Source of the DNA: Melioribacter roseus
GTDB lineage: Bacteria; Bacteroidota; Ignavibacteria; Ignavibacteriales; Melioribacteraceae
Assembly: GCA_020724325.1 (NCBI GenBank)
Contig: DYHC01000163.1
Coordinates: 1 to 5,245, forward strand
Length of the DNA: 5,245 nucleotides
Reading direction: 5' to 3'
The position numbers were made by a program, and so were the translations under genes. The notes under the pieces are model-generated. The model made no database searches. It was not told the DNA's origin and saw only the letters and a program-made list of their open reading frames with translations. Shown here one piece after another: positions 1-5,245 of this stretch; position 1 is the stretch's first letter, and each line of letters begins with the position of its first letter.

Positions 1-1830
1 CATCCATTAAAAGGTTTTTCATTTCTGGCAAGGGCAATTAATCGTATTCAGCAGTCACCTTTCAAAGTTGATGGACTTAAACTGAATATTGTAATGGGTG
101 GAAATCCGGAAAATAAAGAAGCAATTATAAATCAGCTTTATGAAGAACTTGGTTGTTTGGTCGGCATAAAAGTTAAATTGGAAAGCAGCCAGATAGCTAT
201 GTTAATGCAAAAAGCAAGCGTCGTAGTTTGCACTTCTTGGTACGAAGGGTTTTCACTTCCGTTATTAGAAGGCATGGCTTGCGGTACGCCGGTTATTACA
301 ACTTATAATTTAGGCGCACAGAGTTTTTGTGAACACGGTGTCAATTCATTAAGTGTTAATTATGGCGACATCGAAACGCTCGCACAGTATTTGATTGATA
401 TAATAAATCAGACTAAAGATTTTAGCAAATTGATTTCAAACGGATACAAAACATCATTGCACTATTCGGAATATAATTCTGTAATTCACTTCATTGATGC
501 TTTAGAAAATATTTTAGAAAAAGATTTTGATGACGAGAAAAAAAAATTACTTGTTGGAGAATATAATTTTAGTGAAATGGAATTGCCTGAAAACGGGTTT
601 GCAGATGCTGATAACCAAAAGTATGAGGTCAGCGTAGTTATTCCGGTTTATAATCAACTGAATTATACAAAACAATGCATTGATAGCCTTGCAGATACAG
701 TAAATCAAAAAGTAGAACTAATTATAGTTGATAACGCAAGCACTGATGGAACAGCAGAATTTTTATCATCATACAAAAACGAAAAGATAAATCCGGTATT
801 AATCAGGAATGATGAGAACCTCGGATTTCCAGCAGCAGTTAACAAAGGTATAGAATTATCTAAAGGGAATTTTATTGTTATAGCTAACAATGATATTATC
901 TTTTCAGATAACTGGCTTAAACGAATGATTGAAGTTGCAGAAAGTGATAACAAAATTGGTCTGGTTGGTCCAATCAGTAATGAAGTGAGCGGATTGCAGA
1001 GAGATGAAAATGCCAATTATAAAACGCTTGAAGAAATGATGTTGTATACAGAAAGTGTAAGTAAGAGGAATAAAAATAAGGTACTTAATTTTCCACGCCT
1101 AGCATTTCTATGTACTTTGATAAAAAGAGAAGTTATAGAAAAAATTGGCGGACTTGACGAAAGGTTTTCGCCGGGTAATTACGAAGATGATGACTATTGT
1201 TTAAGAGCCCAGCTTGCCGGTTATAAAGCCGTAATTGCGAAGGATGTTTTCATTCATCATTTCGGCTCAAAAAGTTTTATAGCCGATGGAAACGAATCTT
1301 ATAGAACAAGATTAGAAATTAACAGGGAAATATTTGCAGCCAAATGGGGAGGAACACCGGAAGAAATATGGCTGCAAAATAAATCTGTAAATCCCCGCCA
1401 ATATTTTTATCCAATTAATAAAAATCCTTTCATAAAATATTTTGAAAGAACAAAGGTTCATATTGAAGATAATGAGCTCGAGATTGCTGAAAAATCTATT
1501 TATCAATCGCTAAATAATTTTGACTACACCAACTCTTTGATAACTTATACGGATTTATTGAATCTTGCCGGAAATATTTCTCTGGCAAATAATAACCTCG
1601 AAACAGCAGCCGCGTACTTCGAAAAAGAATTAACTGAAGATTCAAACTCATCTTCTGCTTGTCTGGGTTTAGGTCAGGTACTTATGTTAAACGATCAACC
1701 TGTGCAGGCAAAGATTATGTTTGAATGGGCGATAAGGTATAATAGTAATAACCAGCATGCTATAAAATTTTTAGCAGAGATAAATGCAAAGCTTGGTCAT
1801 AGCGTAGATCATATATCGGTGGTGGAATGA
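1..1830 (+). CDS. Multidomain glycosyltransferase, GT4-GT2-TPR fusion (5' end outside window)
   Basis: The reading frame is open from base 1, so the gene begins upstream; the first in-frame ATG (94) lies inside a GT-B domain and is not the true start. 609 residues are visible. Residues 1-140 are the C-terminal, nucleotide-sugar-binding half of a GT4 enzyme: a KGF turn at the very start and the E-x7-E motif at E82/E90 in EGFSLPLLEGMACGTPVI. Residues 208-430 form a GT2 GT-A domain: VSVVIPVYN from 210, VDNASTDGT around D244, a metal-site variant NND at 296-298, the EDDD acidic cluster at 395-398 and HHFGS from 419. Residues about 518-603 contain two to three TPR-like helix pairs. No signal peptide or membrane segment is visible in this part, so a cytoplasmic enzyme is likely. 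Two GT domains could add successive sugars to one acceptor. Donor and acceptor cannot be read from sequence; proximity to fliC suggests flagellin, while cell-surface polysaccharide is the alternative. The stop overlaps the next start by 4 bases. Confidence 0.9.
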   Translation, partial: HPLKGFSFLARAINRIQQSPFKVDGLKLNIVMGGNPENKEAIINQLYEELGCLVGIKVKLESSQIAMLMQKASVVVCTSWYEGFSLPLLEGMACGTPVITTYNLGAQSFCEHGVNSLSVNYGDIETLAQYLIDIINQTKDFSKLISNGYKTSLHYSEYNSVIHFIDALENILEKDFDDEKKKLLVGEYNFSEMELPENGFADADNQKYEVSVVIPVYNQLNYTKQCIDSLADTVNQKVELIIVDNASTDGTAEFLSSYKNEKINPVLIRNDENLGFPAAVNKGIELSKGNFIVIANNDIIFSDNWLKRMIEVAESDNKIGLVGPISNEVSGLQRDENANYKTLEEMMLYTESVSKRNKNKVLNFPRLAFLCTLIKREVIEKIGGLDERFSPGNYEDDDYCLRAQLAGYKAVIAKDVFIHHFGSKSFIADGNESYRTRLEINREIFAAKWGGTPEEIWLQNKSVNPRQYFYPINKNPFIKYFERTKVHIEDNELEIAEKSIYQSLNNFDYTNSLITYTDLLNLAGNISLANNNLETAAAYFEKELTEDSNSSSACLGLGQVLMLNDQPVQAKIMFEWAIRYNSNNQHAIKFLAEINAKLGHSVDHISVVE

Positions 1831-3353
1831 TGAGCAAGATAACTCTATCTATGATTGTAAAGAATGAAGGGAAACATCTTGCCGGATGCTTAAATTCTGT
1901 AAAGGATGTTGTTGATGAAATAGTTATTGTAGATACCGGCTCTCAGGATAATACACTAAAAATTGCAAAGGAGTATAATGCCAGGATATTTCACTTTGAG
2001 TGGATAAACGATTTTTCTGCTGCCAGAAATTTTGCTTTACGTAAATCCACCGGCGATTGGATTCTCTATCTTGATGCAGACGAAAGAATCTATCCGGATT
2101 CTAAAGAAGAACTAAAGAGGATTACTGCTTCAAAAGAAAAAATTGGGTATTACTGTATAGTTAAAAGTTTGGATTCCGGCTATGGAAGGGATAACCAAAT
2201 GTCTTATGTGAGGCTTTTCTCTAACTCGCCAAATATCGTTTTCAATAGCTGCGTGCATGAACAAATTATTCCTTCTTTGTTGAAAAATGGTTACGAATTA
2301 AAAAAATCCAATATACTTATAGAACATATTGGTTATAATGTTAATAGCAACAGTAAGAAAGAAAAAGCTAACAGAAACCTTGAACTACTTTTGCATGAGT
2401 ATAGGACAAATAAAAATCCATATCTAGAATTTCAACTTGCACTAACATATGAAGTACTGGGAAATTCTAATGAAGCAAGGAATTACTTTTTGTCAGCGGC
2501 AGAAAACAAAAATTTTAGTAAGCTATACCGGGCACATTCATATACATCGCTTGCTGTTATTTGTAATAATGAACATAATATTAGTGAATCCGAAAAATAT
2601 TTGGAAAAATCACTTTCACTGCGCAATAACGACGCCTTCACACATTTACTGGCTGCCAAAATCTATTTGAGGAAGAATGAGGTCAAAAAAGCAATTGAGC
2701 ACTGCAAGAAAGCTGAACTATTCAATCAGGAGTTGAAAAGAGGAAAGGGCAATAAGGACTACTCAGTAATACTGAATGATGAAGAGCTTATACTATTCGG
2801 TTTAACCATAGCTAAAAAGACCGGTGATGCCAATTCATTAATAAATTATCATCGAAAATATTTCCATAATATTAATAGTTCAGAATTAATTGAAAAAGAA
2901 AAAATTGTTTCTATAATCGGAAAGCTTACTGAAAACAAACCTATAGAAGAGCACGAGGTAGATATAATATGTAACTATGCTAATAATACGAATATTGCTC
3001 TATTAATTTTTATGCTAAGAGGTTATTTGCAGAATAAATCCAAGGCAATTCTAATAGAGAAATTACAGCAGATATTTCCTAATAATACAGAACTTAAAAA
3101 AAGCCGGGCAGAGCTTTACATAAGCAGTAATGAAAGCGATAAAGCAGCAGAAATATATAGGGAATTAGCCGAAGGGAACAATGATGATCCTTCAATATAT
3201 TTTTACCTACTATCTTTCTACATAAGCGATTCAAATTATGATAAATTATTTCAAACGATACGAAAGGTAGAGGACCAATTCAGTAACATTCCCGAAGTAA
3301 TAGACAGAATTAACCTGATCAAAGCAAAATTAACCGGAATATCATTAAAATAA
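1827..3353 (+). CDS. GT2 family glycosyltransferase with TPR-like C-terminal region
   Basis: This is a 508-residue protein with an N-terminal GT-A domain of the TPR-associated GT2 type. Visible motifs are LSMIVKNE (7-14), VDTGSQD (35-41), DFSAARN (62-68), the metal-binding DAD in LDADE (82-86), RLFSN (129-133), VHEQI (143-147) and HIGY (167-170), in the order typical of this family. The rest is helical: TPR-like units at about 199-228, 235-268 and 269-302, a less regular stretch, then two more units at about 428-495. The TPR part probably binds a protein acceptor or partner. No signal peptide or membrane helix is seen, so it should be cytoplasmic. Start choice is between adjacent ATGs at 1827 (ATGA overlap) and 1830; a GGTGGTGG tract at 1818-1825 serves either, and the difference is one Met. 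Translational coupling to the upstream glycosyltransferase is likely. The flagellin promoter lies 14 bases past the stop. SunS-like or polysaccharide roles cannot be excluded; the substrate is unknown. Confidence 0.9.
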   Translation: MMSKITLSMIVKNEGKHLAGCLNSVKDVVDEIVIVDTGSQDNTLKIAKEYNARIFHFEWINDFSAARNFALRKSTGDWILYLDADERIYPDSKEELKRITASKEKIGYYCIVKSLDSGYGRDNQMSYVRLFSNSPNIVFNSCVHEQIIPSLLKNGYELKKSNILIEHIGYNVNSNSKKEKANRNLELLLHEYRTNKNPYLEFQLALTYEVLGNSNEARNYFLSAAENKNFSKLYRAHSYTSLAVICNNEHNISESEKYLEKSLSLRNNDAFTHLLAAKIYLRKNEVKKAIEHCKKAELFNQELKRGKGNKDYSVILNDEELILFGLTIAKKTGDANSLINYHRKYFHNINSSELIEKEKIVSIIGKLTENKPIEEHEVDIICNYANNTNIALLIFMLRGYLQNKSKAILIEKLQQIFPNNTELKKSRAELYISSNESDKAAEIYRELAEGNNDDPSIYFYLLSFYISDSNYDKLFQTIRKVEDQFSNIPEVIDRINLIKAKLTGISLK

Positions 3354-3367
3354 TTCGAAATTTGTTT

Positions 3368-3394
3368 TAAACTTTTCAAGCGCCTATCCGATAA
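3368..3394 (+). promoter_or_regulatory. Sigma-28 (FliA/SigD)-type flagellin promoter
   Basis: TAAACTTT at 3368-3375 and TCCGATAA at 3387-3394 are separated by exactly 11 bases. The known sigma-28 consensus is TAAAGTTT-N11-GCCGATAA, so each box matches 7 of 8 positions with ideal spacing. Transcription would start near 3400-3402, giving a leader of about 75 bases before the flagellin ATG at 3477. Position directly upstream of flagellin fits late-class flagellar expression, which the anti-sigma factor FlgM usually controls. No intrinsic terminator separates the preceding glycosyltransferase stop from this promoter, so read-through from upstream is also possible. Confidence 0.88.
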
Positions 3395-3399
3395 TATAC

Positions 3400-3415
3400 T
3401 GAGAAAATAATCTCA
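3400..3415 (+). other. Small stem-loop at predicted 5' end of flagellin mRNA
   Basis: TGAGA (3400-3404) and TCTCA (3411-3415) are perfect complements around a 6-base AAATAA loop. The element falls at the predicted transcription start, so the transcript would begin almost directly with this 5-bp stem. Such 5' hairpins can protect mRNA from 5'-end-dependent decay. The stem is short and AT-rich, so it may be weak or fortuitous. Confidence 0.35.
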
Positions 3416-3426
3416 ACAAATTAACA

Positions 3427-3448
3427 ACCTAAGCAAGGAAGCTTGGGT
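3427..3448 (+). promoter_or_regulatory. Leader stem-loop with GGA in hexaloop, candidate CsrA site
   Basis: ACCTAAGC (3427-3434) pairs with GCTTGGGT (3441-3448) as an 8-bp stem with one G-U pair, closing the hexaloop AAGGAA (3435-3440). CsrA/RsmA proteins are known to prefer A(R)GGA displayed in a hairpin loop, and the loop fits this. A second GGA lies in the flagellin ribosome site at 3467-3469, 30 bases downstream. One hairpin GGA plus one Shine-Dalgarno GGA is the layout known for CsrA repression of hag in Bacillus subtilis, where FliW relieves repression. No csrA or fliW is in the window, so the role is inferred. Confidence 0.5.
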
Positions 3449-3466
3449 AAAATAATAATAACACAT

Positions 3467-3471
3467 GGAGG
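3467..3471 (+). promoter_or_regulatory. Strong Shine-Dalgarno site of flagellin
   Basis: GGAGG ends 5 bases before the ATG at 3477. It is the only near-perfect ribosome site in the window and decides the start: an in-frame ATG at 3465 overlaps this site, would add MEVF, and lacks its own ribosome site. High translation fits a major filament protein. Confidence 0.9.
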
Positions 3472-3476
3472 TATTT

Positions 3477-4286
3477 ATGGCTTTCTCAGTTAACACAAAT
3501 ATTGGTGCATTAAAAGCTTATAACGCTTTAGTAAAGATTAATGCACAAACAGAAAAAGCTCAACTTCGTTTAGCAACACAGAAGAAGATCAACTCGGTAG
3601 CAGATGATACATCTGGTTACAACGTTGGTAAAAAGCTGGAAGCTGAAACCTTAGTTAAAAAAGCTCAGCTAAACAACATTTCTTCTGCAAAGAACTTCTT
3701 ATCAACAGCTGAATCTGCTCTTTTACAGATAAGTGACAAGTTAAACCAGATTAAAGCAAAACAAGTTGATGCAAGCGATCCACTCAAAGATGCTGCTTCT
3801 ATCGCAAAAGATATTAGAACATTAGCCGGCGAAATCAGCTCTATTCTTGGCAACACCTCAATTAACCAAACAAACCTATTATCTAGTACTACTGCACCGT
3901 CATTTAACGTTGGTGGTGCTACGTTAACCTTTGACTTCTCAACAAGTTCATTAGGAGTTGCTGCTCTTGAATCCGCTGTTGGAACATCCAATCTGCAAAA
4001 CACAACAGATTCTACTGTTATCGCTTTCGATACAACTACAGTTGCAGATAACGTAAGAGCTGCTCTTGGTAGAATTGGTAACCTATCACAAGCTCTCGAT
4101 TCAAGAGAAGAATTCTTAACCGCTGCAATTGCCAATAATACGGCTTCTATAAGCAGTATTTTTGATGCCGATATTGCAATGGAACAGTTGAATGCTACTA
4201 AAGGTCAGATTGCTTCTCAAATTGGTACCGCTATGGTAGCTCAAATGAATACAGCACCACAGCAGATATTGAGCTTATTTCGATAG
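3477..4286 (+). CDS. fliC: Flagellin, compact filament subunit
   Basis: This 269-residue subunit would be exported through the flagellar type III apparatus and polymerise into the filament. The N-terminal D0/D1 part (about 1-130) begins MAFSVNTNIGAL and contains INSVADDTSGYNV (38-50). The C-terminal D1/D0 part (about 190-269) ends NTAPQQILSLFR, the classic flagellin terminus. The middle (136-189) is short and rich in Ser/Thr (21 of 54), so there is at most a small outer domain; it could be surface-exposed and O-glycosylated by the adjacent glycosyltransferases, which is inference. Unlike standard flagellins, the SSGxRIN box reads ATQKKIN and GLAI reads GYNV. There is no cysteine. ATG 3477 is preferred over 3465 because of GGAGG spacing and the conserved N-terminus. 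Codon use differs from the neighbours: Asn is AAC 15 times and AAT 7 times, as expected for high expression. It is served by a sigma-28 promoter and followed by a hairpin, then fliS and fliD. Confidence 0.96.
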   Translation: MAFSVNTNIGALKAYNALVKINAQTEKAQLRLATQKKINSVADDTSGYNVGKKLEAETLVKKAQLNNISSAKNFLSTAESALLQISDKLNQIKAKQVDASDPLKDAASIAKDIRTLAGEISSILGNTSINQTNLLSSTTAPSFNVGGATLTFDFSTSSLGVAALESAVGTSNLQNTTDSTVIAFDTTTVADNVRAALGRIGNLSQALDSREEFLTAAIANNTASISSIFDADIAMEQLNATKGQIASQIGTAMVAQMNTAPQQILSLFR

Positions 4287-4330
4287 TATTAGTTTCGATA
4301 CCGAAATCTTGCTCACTGAGAATTGATTGT

Positions 4331-4357
4331 AACCCCGGCTTAATGCCGGGGGTTCTT
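4331..4357 (+). terminator. GC-rich hairpin after flagellin, probable partial terminator
   Basis: AACCCCGGC (4331-4339) pairs with GCCGGGGGTT (4345-4354) across a TTAAT loop, with one unpaired G. The following tract is only TTCTT before a run of A, a poor U-tract for full intrinsic termination. The element is placed between a highly expressed flagellin and the low-demand fliS/fliD, so partial read-through or 3'-end protection of flagellin mRNA after processing is plausible. A weaker stem, TTTCG/CGAAA around ATAC, lies upstream at 4293-4306. I see no separate promoter for fliS in the gap. Confidence 0.65.
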
Positions 4358-4377
4358 AAAAAAATACCGGGAATAAA

Positions 4378-4710
4378 ATGGTTACAGCACATTCTTTTCA
4401 TAACAAGACAAATCCTTACTTAATAAACCAAATCAATATTGCTTCGCCGCAGCAGCTGATTATGAAGGTTTACGACTTTGCAATTTTACATTGTCAGAAA
4501 AACGATATGCTAAAAACGAACGAAGCATTACAGTTACTTATAAATGCACTTAATTTCGACGATCCTTCGGCTAAAGAAATTTCTTTTGGTCTCTTTAAGT
4601 TATACCAGTATTGTCAGGAACAGATGAGGAAAAATAATACTCAAGTTGTATTGAAAATACTTTCTGAACTTAGAAATACCTGGCAGGAATCTTTGAACAA
4701 TTTGAGATAG
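4378..4710 (+). CDS. fliS: Flagellar export chaperone FliS, short form
   Basis: This 110-residue, mostly helical cytoplasmic protein should bind the C-terminal segment of flagellin, block premature polymerisation and help deliver it to the export gate. FliS hallmarks are NPYLINQINIASPQQLI (12-28, normally NxYxxxqixtaSPeqLi), YDFAI (32-36) and ELRNTW near the end (97-102). FliS proteins are usually about 120-135 residues. The shortfall appears to lie between the first and second helices (residues about 38-50), where the usual linker and helix ends are trimmed; the ends look intact. The start ATG has only a weak site, GGGA at 4369-4372, 5 bases upstream. It lies 91 bases after flagellin, past a hairpin, and 3 bases before the fliD start. 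The family assignment is good from motifs and gene order. Confidence 0.88.
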   Translation: MVTAHSFHNKTNPYLINQINIASPQQLIMKVYDFAILHCQKNDMLKTNEALQLLINALNFDDPSAKEISFGLFKLYQYCQEQMRKNNTQVVLKILSELRNTWQESLNNLR

Positions 4711-4713
4711 GTA

Positions 4714-5245
4714 ATGGCTTACGATGCACTTACTACTTCCGGAATTAATAACCTTGTAACTAGTTACAAGACAACTGAACAGAATAAAAGAATTACTCCG
4801 CTTACTACTCGTAAAAATTATTATCAAAATATAACTTCTGCATACTCAGTATTGAGCAGTAAACTGGATTCCCTGAAATCAGTGCTATCTAACCTGAATT
4901 CATCTTCTGCAGATTCTATCTATTATTCCAAAACAGCATCGTCATCCAACACAAATTTCATTTCTGTAAGTTCAACATCCGGTGCAGATGAGGGTTCATA
5001 CTCAATAAGAATTAATCAGCTGGCAAAAAATGATCTGCTGCTATCCCAGGATTTAGTATCCAGCGATCCATCAACTACAATTACAGTACCGGGCGTTCAT
5101 CAATTCGAAATAAAAACCGGCGATGGTACCGGCGCAGAATTTACCAGCAAAGTTTCGGTTAGTTTCTTAGAAGCCGATTTTACAGGTGGAGTAATTAAAA
5201 ACAGTAGAGTTATTCAAAAAATACAACGGGCAATTAATAGCGATA
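4714..5245 (+). CDS. fliD: Flagellar filament cap protein FliD, N-terminal part (3' end outside window)
   Basis: The reading frame runs from ATG 4714 to the window edge without a stop, giving 177 residues of a protein usually several hundred long. FliD forms the cap at the filament tip and guides insertion of exported flagellin. The N-terminus shows the FliD pattern: a short SGINNLVTSY segment (9-18), a helical coiled-coil-like stretch with TPLTTRKNYYQNITSAYSVL (19-38) and KLDSLKSVLSNL (41-52), a Ser/Thr-rich link, then GSYSIRINQLAKNDLL (94-109), the typical point where the cap's outer domains begin. Residues 110-177 are the start of a beta-rich outer domain of lower conservation. The start lies 3 bases after the fliS stop; the likely ribosome site is GAG at 4704-4706 inside fliS, so translational coupling is expected. 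The order fliC-fliS-fliD supports the call. Confidence 0.88.
   Translation, partial: MAYDALTTSGINNLVTSYKTTEQNKRITPLTTRKNYYQNITSAYSVLSSKLDSLKSVLSNLNSSSADSIYYSKTASSSNTNFISVSSTSGADEGSYSIRINQLAKNDLLLSQDLVSSDPSTTITVPGVHQFEIKTGDGTGAEFTSKVSVSFLEADFTGGVIKNSRVIQKIQRAINSD

Noticed and set aside
94..96. ATG as the start of the first glycosyltransferase
   Set aside because: The frame is open back to base 1 and those 31 codons read as conserved GT4 sequence, so the real start lies upstream.
705..1016. 103-codon minus-strand frame inside the first glycosyltransferase
   Set aside because: It lies antisense to the conserved GT2 domain and resembles no known protein.
1312..1506. 64-codon minus-strand frame inside the first glycosyltransferase
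   Set aside because: It is antisense to a continuous sense frame; its hydrophobic product follows from AT-rich composition.
2449..2670. 73-codon plus-strand frame overlapping the second glycosyltransferase
   Set aside because: It is out of frame within the TPR region of a continuous gene and has no recognisable content.
3665..4135. 156-codon open frame on the minus strand within flagellin
   Set aside because: It is fully antisense to an unmistakable flagellin, has no recognisable domain, and is explained by the biased codon use of the sense gene.
4278..4300. Direct repeat TTTCGATA at 4278-4285 and 4293-4300 around the flagellin stop
   Set aside because: Eight bases with two copies is within chance in AT-rich sequence; no mobile element or attachment site is nearby.
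4600..4827. 75-codon minus-strand frame across the fliS-fliD junction
   Set aside because: It is antisense to two well-supported genes and its product has no recognisable features.
1..5245. Search for CRISPR arrays, tRNA or rRNA genes, insertion sequences and defence or toxin-antitoxin genes
   Set aside because: No repeat arrays, RNA gene signatures, transposase motifs or such gene pairs are seen; nearly the whole window is coding.

Overview
The window is AT-rich bacterial DNA with every gene on the + strand. It joins the end of a glycosyltransferase operon to the start of a flagellar filament operon: [GT4-GT2-TPR, 5' end cut off] - [GT2-TPR] - sigma-28-type promoter and structured leader - flagellin (fliC) - hairpin - fliS - fliD (3' end cut off). 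The flagellin signature (MAFSVNTN at the start, ATQKKINSVADD in place of the usual SSGxRINSAADD, NTAPQQILSLFR at the end), the low GC content and the weak Shine-Dalgarno sites on most genes suggest the Ignavibacteria/Chlorobi-Bacteroidetes side of the tree. That placement rests on pattern recognition and is only moderately secure.

Positions 1-3353 hold two glycosyltransferase genes overlapping by 4 bases (ATGA). The first fuses the C-terminal half of a GT-B (GT4) enzyme, a GT-A (GT2) enzyme and a short TPR tail. The second is a GT2 domain with a long TPR-like helical region. Soluble TPR-bearing glycosyltransferases beside a flagellin gene make flagellin O-glycosylation the most economical hypothesis. 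It is inferred from context only.

Positions 3354-3476 are a short regulatory region. It has a near-consensus sigma-28 (FliA/SigD) promoter, an early stem-loop, a second stem-loop showing GGA in a hexaloop, and a strong GGAGG ribosome site that carries a second GGA. This two-GGA layout resembles the CsrA-controlled flagellin leader known from Bacillus subtilis hag.

Positions 3477-5245 encode a compact 269-residue flagellin, a GC-rich hairpin with a poor U-tract that looks like a partial terminator or 3' stabiliser, a short FliS export chaperone, and the N-terminal 177 residues of the filament cap FliD, which starts 3 bases after the fliS stop. Together the genes would make, modify, chaperone and cap filament subunits. 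Sigma-28 dependence would tie filament synthesis to completion of the hook-basal body.
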